Below are positions 50,401 to 59,368 of a stretch of DNA of 64,000 bases, piece after piece; position 1 is the first letter of the stretch, and each line of letters begins with the position of its first letter. The notes under the pieces are model-generated. The model was given only the letters and a program-made list of their open reading frames with translations, made no database searches and was not told the origin of the DNA. Source of the DNA: Flavobacteriales bacterium (GTDB lineage Bacteria; Bacteroidota; Bacteroidia; Flavobacteriales_F; PHOS-HE28); contig JAEUTA010000003.1 of NCBI GenBank assembly GCA_016788205.1, positions 154,016-218,015 of the forward strand, in the 5' to 3' direction. The translations under genes and the position numbers were made by a program.

Positions 50401-50858
50401 GCCGTGAAGAACGAGGACATGCTGTACACCTCCGCTTCCACAGCGCTGAACCAGAAACTGTCGCTCCAGGTGTAGGCCAAGGCGCCCACGATACCGCTGC
50501 CGAGCACGGCTATCAGCGCCCCGCTGGTAAGCTCCCGGCCCTCCCGTGTGGCCAGCTTGTGGGCCATGTGGGTGATGCTCCAGAACAGGAACAGGATGGT
50601 GAACGAACTGCACAATGCGCTGAGCGTGTTGATCGCTACCGGCACATTCTCCACCGAAACGAAGGCGCTGAACACCCGCGCGATGATCATGAACAGCGGG
50701 GCACCGGGTGGGTGGCCAACCTCCAACTTGTTCGCCGTGGCCAGGAATTCACCGCAGTCCCAGAAGCTGGCCGTGGGTTCGATGGTGACGATGTAGGTCC
50801 ATGTGGCAATGAGGAACACCGACCAACCGGTGATGATGTTCAGCTTCTTATAGTCCAT
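47499..50858 (-). CDS. DUF2723 family membrane glycosyltransferase-like protein
   Basis: A 1119-residue protein. The first about 330 residues and a later block hold some 12 membrane helices. The opening MDYKKLNIITGWSVFLIA and TASFWDCGEFLATANKLEVGHPPGAPLF is the DUF2723 hallmark, with an acidic CGEF loop as in GT-C glycosyltransferases such as protein O-mannosyltransferases. A soluble region with HDRSTRMPARD and FTNGDNDTFPLWY follows, then a helical repeat tail. It may glycosylate exported proteins, which would suit nearby T9SS cargo, but this is inference. The start at 50858 removes 50 non-family residues. Confidence 0.88.
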   Translation of the reverse strand: MDYKKLNIITGWSVFLIATWTYIVTIEPTASFWDCGEFLATANKLEVGHPPGAPLFMIIARVFSAFVSVENVPVAINTLSALCSSFTILFLFWSITHMAHKLATREGRELTSGALIAVLGSGIVGALAYTWSDSFWFSAVEAEVYSMSSFFTAITFWAILKWESVAHEAHSTRWLILICYLLGLGIGVQLLALLCIPPIAMVYYFKRYESTPKGIITAFVISAVILGTIQAIIIPGVAKLAGKFELAFVNGMGLPFNTGNLIYFLLVLALVFFGLRWTQRTGRVVANTVILGVTVILVGYSTYAMTVIRSLANPPIDENNPENVFNLVSYLNREQYGDRPLLIGQFWDSPYANEREDGNPVYTATYLVQKNDRTVKQFYDGWSAEHFVEQNPGHTIKNEYVITDARKGSEVVYEQEFTMLFPRMYSSQRSHIDAYKDWSEFQGRPMRTTDREGKPTIIYKPTFGENMHFFFSYQMDWMYWRYFMWNFAGRQNDVQGHGNILDGNWVTGVKAIDAQRLGNQDQLPSSLTQNKAWNKFLLLPLLLGVIGFVFQLVRHPKDWTVTMLLFFFTGIAIVIYLNQTPYQPRERDYAYVGSFYAFTIWIGLGVMALYDAARTLTQKELGMVVGAAVGLGVLKFLVESITDGDHAISYTLLYMGVLGGALVGLFFLLGRVLKSDVLHGTLAALVCLAVPGIMVAEGWDDHDRSTRMPARDLASDYLESCAPNAILFTNGDNDTFPLWYAQEVEGIRTDVRVVNLSLLNTDWYIDQMRRKAYQSEPVPFSMAPEKYRQGTRDVVALLPQSKSYRDLREMMAFVTNDRNMQVLFQRGVKDAYFPTDMFSIAADSAAVFGSGTLQPGDTSWIPRVNWKIDRQVLLKNHLMVLDLLANNNWQRPIYFAVTTGPDSYINLQDHFQLEGLTYRVVPAYSPNDNPNLQGRVATDIMFKNVMDKFKWGNMDTDGKIYLDENILRMTTNLRLQLSSLAEALIDEGRNDEARQILDLSLAKMPERNVPFDRILLPTVEAYYAIGDKDKANVLSERLFTIMEENLNHFLSLEPKFAGRLLDDMAITHAVMGRLASSTGRADTTFGASMQERFDAMEEQYRGKLMELEGGRRAAPRMKF

Positions 50859-50960
50859 TCGGGCAGGGGTCGGGATGCGTAAGGGCCACACATTCAGTCG
50901 GAAGGCGAACGTGGGCGGTCGCGAAAATACCGAAAGTCCCGTGCGGGGATCTTGAAAGGG

Positions 50961-50991
50961 TTGGGTTGCAATGCCGGAACCATTACTTTTG
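50961..50991 (+). promoter_or_regulatory. Bacteroidota-type promoter for the tRNA-Gln gene
   Basis: TTGG at 50961 and TACTTTTG at 50984-50991 are 19 bases apart and match the -33 TTTG and -7 TAnnTTTG elements of Bacteroidota sigma-ABfr promoters. The tRNA begins 30 bases after the -7 element. Confidence 0.65.
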
Positions 50992-51020
50992 CCGCGCTTT
51001 GGTGCCATCCAAAGCGGTAT

Positions 51021-51093
51021 TGACCGATGGTGTAACTGGCAACACGTCTGATTTTGGTTCAGAAGAGTCCAGGTTCGAGCCCTGGTCGGTCAA
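51021..51093 (+). tRNA. tRNA-Gln (anticodon UUG)
   Basis: A full cloverleaf can be drawn. The acceptor TGACCGA pairs with TCGGTCA, the D arm is GTGT/ACAC, and the anticodon stem TCTGA/TCAGA has loop TTTTGGT, giving anticodon UUG. The T arm is CCAGG/CCTGG with loop TTCGAGC. The discriminator base is A and CCA is not encoded. A promoter lies upstream and a terminator hairpin downstream, so it is a single-gene unit. Confidence 0.95.
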
Positions 51094-51103
51094 CAGGATG
51101 AAC

Positions 51104-51131
51104 GAAGCCCCGCAAGGGGCTTCGGCTTTTT
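51104..51131 (+). terminator. Rho-independent terminator after tRNA-Gln
   Basis: GAAGCCCC-GCAA-GGGGCTTC, a perfect 8-bp stem with a GNRA-type tetraloop, followed by GGCTTTTT. It sits 10 bases after the tRNA end and just before the stop of the convergent mtfA-like gene, so it may serve both strands. Confidence 0.85.
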
Positions 51132-51160
51132 GGTACCTGAGCGATCAGGCACCTTTGTTC

Positions 51161-51934
51161 TCAGGCCAAAGAGGGGTCCTGCTTCAGTAGCGTGCACAAA
51201 CAAGCGTGAAGCTCGGGTGCGGCGGCCTTGAACACAGCTGGCTGCTCGAAGAAGTACTCCACTGCCACAGCGAAGAACTCGGCCTGATTGGTGCCCGCAT
51301 AATCCCGGAAGTAGCGAACCTCCCCGCGTTGGATCCGATCGATCTCTGCAGTAGCCAGTTGTTGCCAATGTGCCAAGGTCGTAGGTGGGAGGAAATGGTC
51401 CTCGCCATTGATGATCGTGTTCTCGAACCAGAGGGCATGCGCCATCTCATGAAGTCCGACATTATGCGCGTCGCGGCTGTGTGCATAGCCGTGCACGAAG
51501 TCTTCCCACGAGATGATGATCATGCCCGCTTTGGGCCTGACCTCACCTTGGTGAAGTCTTCCGCTGCGATGGGAGCGATAACTTTCCGGGTACACCACGA
51601 TCCGGTTGAAGTGCAGCAGTTCGATCTCCGGGAAACCATGCAGCAACTGTGCAGCACACGCGCCGATCATCACCTTCATCTCCGGTGTGGCGGCGATGCC
51701 CGCAGCCACCCAGGTCTTCTCGTTCACGAAGAGCGAGACCTTCTCTTCGAACACGTGTTGGGCTTCCGGTGAGAGCCGTTGATAGTAGAGCGCATATTTC
51801 GCCAACACCTGCCTCTCGCGGGCCTTCAAAGGGACTTTCTTCTTCAGCAGACCGGAACTGCGCGCCGCCCACAACACCCAAAGTGCGATGGGGCCACCGA
51901 CGAAGATGAAAAAGGGGAGGAAGCGTACGATCAT
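51161..51934 (-). CDS. mtfA: MtfA-family zinc peptidase
   Basis: A 257-residue protein with an N-terminal membrane helix (about 5-23) followed by an MtfA domain: HEMAH zinc motif (His162, Glu163, His166), an upstream HGYAHSRDAHNVGLHE stretch and a downstream NQAEFFAVAVEYFFE that supplies the third ligand. E. coli MtfA is a cytosolic peptidase linked to the Mlc repressor; Bacteroidota lack Mlc, so its target here is unknown. It follows the deaminase gene by 20 bases on the same strand. Confidence 0.88.
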   Translation of the reverse strand: MIVRFLPFFIFVGGPIALWVLWAARSSGLLKKKVPLKARERQVLAKYALYYQRLSPEAQHVFEEKVSLFVNEKTWVAAGIAATPEMKVMIGACAAQLLHGFPEIELLHFNRIVVYPESYRSHRSGRLHQGEVRPKAGMIIISWEDFVHGYAHSRDAHNVGLHEMAHALWFENTIINGEDHFLPPTTLAHWQQLATAEIDRIQRGEVRYFRDYAGTNQAEFFAVAVEYFFEQPAVFKAAAPELHACLCTLLKQDPSLA

Positions 51935-51954
51935 CGCTCGTCCCTCTACGGCTT

Positions 51955-52425
51955 TCAGTAACGGATCTTGTCCTGCTTATCCTTCCATTCTGTGAACACC
52001 ACCTGTGCCTCATCGCGCAGCTTATGCTCGGTGAGTATGCGCCGCTCGCCGTAAGGCAACGGAAGTTCGTCGTAGATCAGTTGGTCATCGAAGCCCGCAT
52101 CAGCAGCGTCTTCGCGTGTGCAGGCGAAGACGATCCGGTCCGGACGCGCCCAATAGATCGCACCAAGGCACATGGGACAGGGCTCGCAACTCGTATAGAG
52201 CACACAGCCGGTCAACTGGAAATCGTTCAGGTTCGTGCAAGCATCGCGGATGGCCACGACTTCGGCATGCGCCGTGGGATCGTTGGAACTGGTGACGCGG
52301 TTGTTGCCGCGGCCCACGATCACACCGTCCTTCACGATCACACAGCCGAAGGGGCCTCCTTCACCAGTGCTCATGCCGTGTTGCGCGGCACGGATGGCTT
52401 CGCGTAGGTACTGTTCGTCGTTCAT
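51955..52425 (-). CDS. Guanine-deaminase-like nucleoside/base deaminase
   Basis: A 156-residue enzyme of the cytidine deaminase fold. The zinc site is PTAHAE (His53, Glu55) with PCPMC (Cys83, Cys86). The FQLTGCVLYTSCEPCPMC and ARPDRIVFACTREDAADAGFDD segments, and a tyrosine at the extreme C terminus, match Bacillus GuaD guanine deaminase better than TadA. It would convert guanine to xanthine. The gene directly follows aspS by one base on the same strand. Confidence 0.85.
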   Translation of the reverse strand: MNDEQYLREAIRAAQHGMSTGEGGPFGCVIVKDGVIVGRGNNRVTSSNDPTAHAEVVAIRDACTNLNDFQLTGCVLYTSCEPCPMCLGAIYWARPDRIVFACTREDAADAGFDDQLIYDELPLPYGERRILTEHKLRDEAQVVFTEWKDKQDKIRY

Positions 52426-52426
52426 C

Positions 52427-54181
52427 TCACTTGTTGTTCACGGTAACTCCGATGCCCAATTCCTTCAACTGCGGCTCATCGATCCGGCTCGGCGCATCGA
52501 TCATCGTATCGCGGCCCGCATTGTTCTTCGGGAAGGCGATGAACTCGCGGATGTCGCTGCGGCCGCCGAAGAGGCTCACCCAACGATCGAAACCGAAGGC
52601 CGCGCCACCGTGTGGGGGAGCGCCGTATTCGAAGGCATCCATGAGGAAGCCGAACTTGTAACGGGCATCCTCATCGGTGAAGCCCAACACGCGGAACATC
52701 GCTTCCTGCATGCTGCGATCGTGGATGCGGATGCTGCCACCACCGATCTCGGTGCCGTTGATGACGAGGTCATACGCATTGGCCTTCACCGCGCCGGGGT
52801 CGCTTTCCAGCAAGTGCGCATGTTCGGGGATGGGAGAGGTGAACGGATGGTGCATGGCGTGCCAGCGGCCGCTTTCCTCATCCTTCTCGAGCAACGGGAA
52901 GTTCACGACCCACAAGGGTTTGAATGTCCACGGATCGCGCAGGCCGAGCAGGTCGCCGAGATGCAGGCGCAGCTCGTTCATCTGCTTACGGGTCTTGTGC
53001 TGTTCACCAGCGAGGATGCATACTAGGTCGCCTTTCTGCATGCCCGTGGCATACGCCCAGCCTTGTAGATCCTCCTGGGAATAGAACTTGTCCACCGTGC
53101 TCTTCAAGCCATCCTCAGCCCAGCGCACGAACACGATCCCGCTCGATCCGATCTGCGGGCGCTTCACGAAGTCGATCAGCGCATCGGTCTGCTTCCGGCT
53201 CCAAGCAGCGACGCCTTCAGCTCGGATAGCCACGACGAGTTCCGCTTCATCGAATACCTTGAATCCCTTGCCCTGTGCGTGTTCTGTCAATTCAACGAAG
53301 GGCATCCCGAAACGCAGGTCGGGCTTGTCACTGCCGTATGAGCGCATCGCATCATCGTATTCCATGCGCTGGAACGGCTCATGGAATTCCCTGCCAAGTA
53401 TGGTCTTGAAGAGGTGTTTCGCCATACCCTCGAAGGTGTTCAGCACGTCCTCCCGTTCCACGAAGGCCAGTTCACAGTCGATCTGCGTGAACTCCGGCTG
53501 GCGATCGGCACGTAGATCCTCATCGCGGAAACACTTCACGATCTGGAAGTAGCGGTCGAAACCGGCCACCATCAAGAGCTGCTTGAATGTCTGTGGGCTC
53601 TGCGGCAGCGCGTAGAATTCGCCCTGGTTCATGCGGCTCGGAACCACGAAATCGCGTGCGCCTTCCGGGGTGCTCTTGATCAGCACGGGTGTTTCCACTT
53701 CCAGGAAATGCTGGCTGCTGAGGTAGTTGCGCACTTCCATCGCCATGCGATGGCGCAGTTCGAAGTTGCTGCGCACCGCCGGCCTGCGCAGGTCGAGGTA
53801 GCGGTACTTCATCCTTAGCTCATCACCGCCGTCGGTCTCATCCTCGATGGTGAAGGGTGGAAGCTTCGCGCTGTTCAGCACCTTCAGCTCGGTGACGATC
53901 AACTCGATCTCGCCGGTGGGGATGTTGTTGTTCTTGCTCTCGCGTTCTTTCACAGCGCCGGTCGCTTGCACCACGAATTCACGCCCCAGCGCATTGGCCT
54001 GGTCGCACAACGTCTTGTTGCGCTCGGTGTTGAAGCTCAGTTGTGTGATGCCATAGCGGTCGCGGAGGTCCACGAAGGTCATCCCACCCAGGTCGCGGGT
54101 GCGTTGGACCCATCCGGAGAGTGTAACGGTCTTTCCAGCGTCGGCGAGGCGGAGTTCGCCACAGGTGTGCGTGCGGTACAT
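52427..54181 (-). CDS. aspS: Aspartyl-tRNA synthetase, bacterial type
   Basis: A 584-residue class II synthetase: N-terminal OB-fold anticodon-binding domain ([26 protein letters not shown]), motif 2 [16 protein letters not shown], a GAD insertion domain (about 280-420) and motif 3 [12 protein letters not shown]. It charges tRNA-Asp in the cytoplasm. The length and the GAD domain mark the bacterial form. No nonsense or missing motif was seen. Confidence 0.97.
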   Translation of the reverse strand: MYRTHTCGELRLADAGKTVTLSGWVQRTRDLGGMTFVDLRDRYGITQLSFNTERNKTLCDQANALGREFVVQATGAVKERESKNNNIPTGEIELIVTELKVLNSAKLPPFTIEDETDGGDELRMKYRYLDLRRPAVRSNFELRHRMAMEVRNYLSSQHFLEVETPVLIKSTPEGARDFVVPSRMNQGEFYALPQSPQTFKQLLMVAGFDRYFQIVKCFRDEDLRADRQPEFTQIDCELAFVEREDVLNTFEGMAKHLFKTILGREFHEPFQRMEYDDAMRSYGSDKPDLRFGMPFVELTEHAQGKGFKVFDEAELVVAIRAEGVAAWSRKQTDALIDFVKRPQIGSSGIVFVRWAEDGLKSTVDKFYSQEDLQGWAYATGMQKGDLVCILAGEQHKTRKQMNELRLHLGDLLGLRDPWTFKPLWVVNFPLLEKDEESGRWHAMHHPFTSPIPEHAHLLESDPGAVKANAYDLVINGTEIGGGSIRIHDRSMQEAMFRVLGFTDEDARYKFGFLMDAFEYGAPPHGGAAFGFDRWVSLFGGRSDIREFIAFPKNNAGRDTMIDAPSRIDEPQLKELGIGVTVNNK

Positions 54182-54267
54182 GCGTGTGATCGTCCGCGCG
54201 GCTTCTCGAGATACTGGTTCGCGGATGGAGCGCGAAAATACCGGAACCTCCCGAACCCTTCGTAGAG

Positions 54268-54666
54268 CTATTGCACCGTGAACGTGAGCGCTCGTCGTGT
54301 AATGTCCCCGTCGCGCTCCTGCACCCAGAAGATCCAGCGCTCCATTCCCACTAGGTTGCGTGTAACGATGGACTTTTCGAAGGAGAACGATCCAGTAGGG
54401 ATGGTCAGGCTATCCGCCAGCCCTTCCGGTCCACCGTCGTAGGCGGTCAGCACTTGGAACGTGCGCAGCGGGTCATCGCCGGCAACGATCACGACCCCTA
54501 CACGAACGGTGTCGTTCAGGGGGAGGGTGTCGTTGGTGAAAACGAATCCACTATCCATCCGGAAATCGATGGTAGGGTTCCGTTCCGGCGTGGCAGGATC
54601 TTCGGGTTCGCAAGAAACCAGAACAACAGCTAAGAAGCCTAGGAACCAGGGAACAGTGCGTACCAT
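54268..54666 (-). CDS. Small predicted lipoprotein of unknown function
   Basis: A 132-residue protein with a lipoprotein signal ending VVLVSC (Cys19), then a beta-rich domain ([35 protein letters not shown]) that ends in a RRALTFTVQ strand, resembling Ig-like lipoproteins of Bacteroidota. The start at 54666 is chosen for the signal peptide; the longer frame has 71 residues that look non-coding. Lies downstream of aspS in reverse order; function not recognised. Confidence 0.7.
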   Translation of the reverse strand: MVRTVPWFLGFLAVVLVSCEPEDPATPERNPTIDFRMDSGFVFTNDTLPLNDTVRVGVVIVAGDDPLRTFQVLTAYDGGPEGLADSLTIPTGSFSFEKSIVTRNLVGMERWIFWVQERDGDITRRALTFTVQ

Positions 54667-54781
54667 GTCGACCAGCGGCGAAATTAGTGTGGTGGGATCG
54701 AAGTGAGGGAAGTGCAACGTTCCGTCACCCCAAGGCAGCAGGTTCGGGGGTGTTTTGCGTCTACACTCCAAATCCATCCAC

Positions 54782-55546
54782 ATGCGTCGGATCATTACGT
54801 TGAGCACTTTCGTTGCTGGCACATCGATCGCCACCGCCTGTTCCTGTTTCGGCCCCAACACGTTCTGTGGGGTGCTCAACCCGCCTTACGAGGAACCGGA
54901 ATGGTGGATCCCCGATGCGGTGGTGATGGCCATTCCGTTGCAACAGCACTACTATGGCATCGATGTGGTGATCGTGCAGGTTTTCCAAGGTGAGATGAAC
55001 AACGATACGGTGCGCGTTTGGGGTGACAATGGTGCGCTGTGCCGCCTTTACACCGGTTGGAACCAAGGCGATACGCTGATCTTGGGCCTGGACCGGACGG
55101 ACCTGATGGGCAATACGGTCGTGAACTCGGAATACCCGCCTGACCTGGAGCGCGAGGAGGATTACATGATCAGTGGATGCGGCGTGTACCTGCTGGACTT
55201 CGAAGGCGGTCTTGTTGTGGGCCATATCGATGAGCCCGTGGAACAGACCATGTCGCTCGAAGACTTCACGGCCATGGTAGAGCAATGCACGCTGGCCAAC
55301 GGCATTGGCGATGGCCCACAGGTGGACCCCATCGTGGTGCGTACGCTCGGGGCTGTGCCGTCCATCGAATGGCGCGCTACCAGCGGACCGTTGGATCTGG
55401 TCGTGAACGATTCCCAGGGCCGTGCGGTGTTCCGTAAGCGTTGGGATGGCACGGCGCTCATGTTGGATGGCCTTGCACCCGGCGCTTACGTGGTAGAGGT
55501 GCGGCGTGGGACCGACCGGTTCGTACGGAAGTTGGCCGTGATGTGA
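54782..55546 (+). CDS. Secreted protein with probable T9SS type A sorting domain
   Basis: A 254-residue protein: signal peptide followed by ACSCFGPNTFCG, a CSC start as in several Cys-rich Bacteroidota exoproteins, a beta-rich body (VFQGEMNNDTVRVWGDNGALCRLYT) and a C-terminal about 70-residue domain. That end, with VNDSQGRAVFRKRW, APGAYVVEVRRG and RFVRKLAVM, is the type A sorting pattern of T9SS cargo. The CSC...GALCR layout recalls netrin/TIMP-like domains, but this is weak. The start at 54782 was chosen for the signal peptide. Confidence 0.75.
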   Translation: MRRIITLSTFVAGTSIATACSCFGPNTFCGVLNPPYEEPEWWIPDAVVMAIPLQQHYYGIDVVIVQVFQGEMNNDTVRVWGDNGALCRLYTGWNQGDTLILGLDRTDLMGNTVVNSEYPPDLEREEDYMISGCGVYLLDFEGGLVVGHIDEPVEQTMSLEDFTAMVEQCTLANGIGDGPQVDPIVVRTLGAVPSIEWRATSGPLDLVVNDSQGRAVFRKRWDGTALMLDGLAPGAYVVEVRRGTDRFVRKLAVM

Positions 55547-55584
55547 ACGTGTGCGCCGGTACCTTGGCGGAACATTCATCCGTC

Positions 55585-55968
55585 ATGCACGCCCACATCA
55601 ATTCGCCGTTCACGCGGTTCGCCAAACGCACCTCCACGTTCACCGGCAAACCGGTCACTTTCCTGCTGGCGGTGCTCGTCATCCTCATCTGGGCTTTAAC
55701 AGGTCCACTGTTCCACTACAGCGATACGTGGCAGCTGGTGATCAACACCGGCACCACCATCATCACATTCCTCATGGTGTTCCTCATCCAGAACACCCAG
55801 AATCGCGATACGGAAGCGCTGCAGATCAAACTGGATGAACTGATACGCGCGCAGCAGGAGGCTAACAACTCGTTGCTGGACCTGGAGGAGTTGGACGACA
55901 AGGAGCTCGATGCGATCCGCGCCACTTACCTCGCGCTCGCAAGGAAGGAACGGGAGGCCAAAGGCTGA
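55585..55968 (+). CDS. Low-affinity iron permease family (small membrane) protein
   Basis: A 127-residue protein with two membrane helices and a charged C-terminal coiled coil. The HINSPFTRFAKRTSTFTGKP start, the LIWALTGPLFHYSDTWQL loop and INTGTTIITFLMVFLIQNTQNRD are hallmark segments of the PF04120 'low affinity iron permease' family of bacteria. Despite the name, function in bacteria is not established. The ATG at 55585 is preceded by unrelated residues of the previous gene's end. Confidence 0.85.
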   Translation: MHAHINSPFTRFAKRTSTFTGKPVTFLLAVLVILIWALTGPLFHYSDTWQLVINTGTTIITFLMVFLIQNTQNRDTEALQIKLDELIRAQQEANNSLLDLEELDDKELDAIRATYLALARKEREAKG

Positions 55969-56110
55969 ACGAAGAAAGTCGCTCATGCAGACCTGCGGTT
56001 CAACCGCTCAACGAAGCGTCCAAGCGCCGACGGTAACGCTGGCACCGCTCATGTAAATCGGTCGAGGGTGCTCGTTCGGGCTGCTTTCCTTGCGGTCGAA
56101 GAAGCCCACC

Positions 56111-58099
56111 ATGTCTACCACTCGGTCATTTGCCATTTGCGCAGCGATATGCTGCACGAACCTCGCAGCGATCGCACAGCCGGTCAGCTCCCCCCTGCAA
56201 CCGAACGTTGTTGAGCATCGTGCGCTGAACGCATCCGAGTTCCATCGTTATTCGTTGGCCTTGAAGGCAGGGGATTGGGCGATCGTACGGGTCGATTAGC
56301 TCGACATGGATGTCGCCGTCGCCACTATCGATCCCGCAGGAACGAAACTCGCCGAATTCGATTCGCCGAACGGTAGGACTGGTCCGGAAGTGGTGCGATT
56401 GACCGCGACTACGGCTGGGAACTACACCATCGAAGTGCGCTCTATCGAAGAGGGTGCGCCCGCCGGTGCCTACGACATCCGTGTACTTGCCATGGGTGCC
56501 AAGCCATCCACACCGGCCGAGGAGATGGATGCCTACCTGGCCAACTACAGCACCACCGATGCGCCCGGTCTCGCCATCGCGGTGATGAAGAATGGCGAGA
56601 GCATTTATCGGAAGGGTTACGGCATGGCCGATCTGGAGCACAACGTGTCCGTCACGCCGAACACGGTCTTCCATGTGGCGTCCATCTCCAAACAGTTCAC
56701 CGCGCTCGCCGCGCTGCTGCTCGCGGCCGAAGGCAAACTCTCCTTGGACGAAGATGTGCGCAAGTACCTGCCCGAACTTCCGATCTACGCGCATCCGATC
56801 ACCATCCGCGACTTGGCCCAACACACCAGCGGCTTGCGGGATGTGGACGAACTATTGCGTCTCAGCGGCATCGGTCAAGATGATGCTGCCACCAATGCCG
56901 AAGTACTGGGTATTCTTCTGCGTCAGACCGGTCTCAACTTCACGCCGGGCACTGCCTTCGAATACAGCAACTCGGGCTTCATCCTGCTGGCCGAGGTCGT
57001 TGCGCGCGTGTCCGGAAAGCCGTTCTCCACGTTCATGCAGGAACGCGTCTTCACGCCTTTGGGCATGAAGGACACACGGATCCTGGACATGCCCGGTGCC
57101 GTGGTGCCGAACAAGGCCTATTCCTATGGTGCGGAAGGCTCAACGTTTGTGAAGCGCCCGGTGAACCACACCATCATCGGCTCGACCGGCCTGAACACGA
57201 CCGTGGATGATCTGTGTTTGTGGGCGAAGAACTTCGGGACGCCTGTTGTGGGCGACCGCGCGTTGATCGACCGCCTGCAACGGTCCGGTACGCTCGCGAA
57301 CGGCGATCCCATCAGCTATGCGTTGGGCTTGGACCACAAGACGTACAGAGCCCAGCACGTCATCTTCCATGGGGGCGGCGATGCGGGTTACCGAGCCTAC
57401 CTGGTATGCATCCCGGAACATCGGTTCGTCGTTGCCATCACCTCCAATGCGCAGGAGTTCAACCCGGTGGAAGCCGCGGAACGCGCCATTGACTACTTCC
57501 TTGCGGAGGAGGTGGAGCGGACGGAACCGAAGGCATCGACGAAGAAGCCACGTCGCTCCAAGTACGATCCACTTACGGGCGAATACGAGATCTTCCCGGG
57601 CCGGATCCTCTCCGTGAAGCGCGCGGATCGGGGATTGGCCATCCAGTTCGCCCCCGGTGATGCGCCCGTTCCGCTGGAAGAGGTCGACGAGAACGTCTTC
57701 AAACTGGGCAACGCATACAACCGCTTCGTCTTCCATACGTCTGCCGATGGCAAGGCCTACCGCTTGGACAACCACATCTATGACTTCACGTGGGGAGGTC
57801 CGAAGGTCACACTGGCACCAGTGGACGTGGCCGCGATCCGTTCCGCGGACTTCTTGGGGACCTACCTGAGCAGTGAGTTGGGTGGAGTGCTCTCGGTGGC
57901 CGTATCCGATGGTGGGTTGGTGGTCAGCGGCCATCGTGGTGGCCCGTTCCCCATGCGACCGTTCCAGCGGGATTCCTTCACCACGGAAGCCGGTCATATG
58001 GGCCTGCTCACGTTCGAGCGCGATGGAAAGGGGGCGATCAACGGCTGCCGCGTGTCCGGTAGTCGGGCGCGGAACATCCTGTTCGAGCGGGTGCGCTGA
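56111..58099 (+). pseudogene. Serine hydrolase (beta-lactamase family), interrupted by an in-frame amber codon
   Basis: The frame from ATG 56111 encodes a signal peptide (MSTTRSFAICAAICC) and 62 residues up to a TAG at 56297-56299. The same frame then continues without another stop to 58099. The downstream part alone, from ATG 56306, is 597 residues. It completes a PPC-like N-terminal domain (VAVATIDPAGTKLAEFDSPNG) and holds a penicillin-binding-type domain with SISK (Ser126 in that numbering), YSNSGF and HGGGDAG, the three class C/DD-peptidase motifs. A C-terminal about 200-residue beta domain follows. TAG is one base from CAG (Gln). Either a recent nonsense change, a sequencing error, or a readthrough site; without it the protein would be intact and exported. 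Confidence 0.75.
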
Positions 58100-58101
58100 G
58101 G

Positions 58102-58518
58102 CTATCGCATCGCCACTAGGACCAAGCACACCAGCATCATGGCGATCAGGTGGTATACACCGCTGAGGATGCCGTACGGGATCGGGCGTGGCATGTTCGG
58201 ATTGATGGCGATGTTCATCGTGTTCGTGACCAGATAGCCGAAGCCGACGACCAGTGCGAACGTCAGGGCGGCGCCATAGGTCGTTATGCCTAGCGCGTCC
58301 ATCAGGATCGCGGTGGTGAGGATCACCAGGAAGTTGCAGACCATCGGTCCAACGAAGTAGATGGGATCCTTGCTCTGGGGCTCGTCCACCGGTCGGCCCA
58401 AGGTGCGGAGGTACGGCTTCCTGAAAAGGGCGGTGAACCATGCAGCGCCGAGCAATGAAGTGAGGACGAAGGCCAGCGCGATGCCGAGCCAGGGCAGGTT
58501 GGAAAGGGTGATGGACAT
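58102..58518 (-). CDS. DUF1761 family membrane protein
   Basis: A 138-residue protein with four membrane helices, starting NLPWLGIALAFVLTSLLGAAWFTALFRKPY, the DUF1761 signature with a GxxWF in helix 1. Function unknown in the family. It converges with the serine hydrolase frame with 2 bases between stops and lies downstream of the WYL-type regulator on the same strand with a 48-bp gap. Confidence 0.85.
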   Translation of the reverse strand: MSITLSNLPWLGIALAFVLTSLLGAAWFTALFRKPYLRTLGRPVDEPQSKDPIYFVGPMVCNFLVILTTAILMDALGITTYGAALTFALVVGFGYLVTNTMNIAINPNMPRPIPYGILSGVYHLIAMMLVCLVLVAMR

Positions 58519-58566
58519 GTCGGGTCGTTCTTGTGCGGCCAAAAGTGCTGGCGCGCTCGGACAACC

Positions 58567-59304
58567 TTATGTCAAGGGTGTGGACGTACTTTTTTCCTCG
58601 GACGATGTTCCGTTGCCGGGATATCGTTCGAAGAACTGTTGCAGTGTCATATCGTGCGGTATGAAAGGCTCGTCGAGCACCTCCAGCCGTTTGATACGGT
58701 CCAGCCGGAAGTAGCGGAATTCCTTGCGGAGACGGCACCACGCGATCAACAGCCAATTCGCCGTGCTCAACAGCGCGAACGGCTCAATGGACCGCTGCGA
58801 GGACCGTTCGTCCGCGTTGGTATAATCGATGCGCACCACCCGGAAGTTGGTGATCGCGAACTGCACCTCCGACAGGCTGTCGCTGGTGCGTTCGATCCGC
58901 TCGATGTTCTTGAACTGCGTGCGGTCCACGAGCAGGTTGATCTTCTCCTTCGCGCTGTGGTCCAGCACCGAAGTGATCTTGTCGATCGCCTCCGCATACC
59001 GCGCGATCAACGACGAATCCGTGGTCTTCAGCACCAACTGTTTTGCGGCGATCAGCGCATTGGCCTCCTGCTCGGTGAACGTAACTGGAGGCAGCCGATA
59101 GTGGTCCATCAGGAGATAGCCCTTGCCCTCTTCCGTGATCACCGGAACACCCGCTTCCTCCAACGCACGGATGTCGCGGTAGATGGTGCGTTCGCTCACC
59201 GTGAACCGCTGCGCCAGCTCCGCAGCGGTCACCAGGCGCTTGGTCTGCAACCGCGTCAGGATCGCGGTAAGACGCGAAAGGCGTTTGATGTCGGCGCGGG
59301 GCAT
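58567..59304 (-). CDS. WYL-domain HTH transcriptional regulator (YafY-like)
   Basis: A 245-residue regulator: N-terminal HTH (SRLTAILTRLQTKRLVTAAELAQRFTVSERTIYRDIRAL), a middle helical dimer part, and a C-terminal WYL-type domain where VRIDYTNADER, LLSTANWLLIAWCRLRKEFRYFRLDRI correspond to the ligand-binding core. The W-Y-L triad reads W-L-L here. Family members respond to small ligands or nucleic acids. It likely controls the neighbouring DUF1761 gene. Confidence 0.88.
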   Translation of the reverse strand: MPRADIKRLSRLTAILTRLQTKRLVTAAELAQRFTVSERTIYRDIRALEEAGVPVITEEGKGYLLMDHYRLPPVTFTEQEANALIAAKQLVLKTTDSSLIARYAEAIDKITSVLDHSAKEKINLLVDRTQFKNIERIERTSDSLSEVQFAITNFRVVRIDYTNADERSSQRSIEPFALLSTANWLLIAWCRLRKEFRYFRLDRIKRLEVLDEPFIPHDMTLQQFFERYPGNGTSSEEKSTSTPLT

Positions 59305-59312
59305 GGTCCTGC

Positions 59313-59343
59313 ACAAAGAAAGGGCGCCCTGCAAGGCGCCCTT
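59313..59343 (-). terminator. Terminator after hpd
   Basis: Inverted repeat AAGGGCGCC / GGCGCCCTT (59320-59328 with 59335-59343), 6-base loop. On the minus strand it follows the hpd stop and continues into TTTCTTTGTG, a T-rich end. It separates hpd from the WYL regulator gene. Confidence 0.75.
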
Positions 59344-59368
59344 CTCAATGGTTGTTCAATGGTCACAA

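Noticed and set aside
49293..50882. 529-codon plus-strand frame opposite the DUF2723 gene
   Set aside because: Antisense to a gene with clear membrane helices and family motifs; composition is Arg/Glu/Gln/His-rich shadow sequence.
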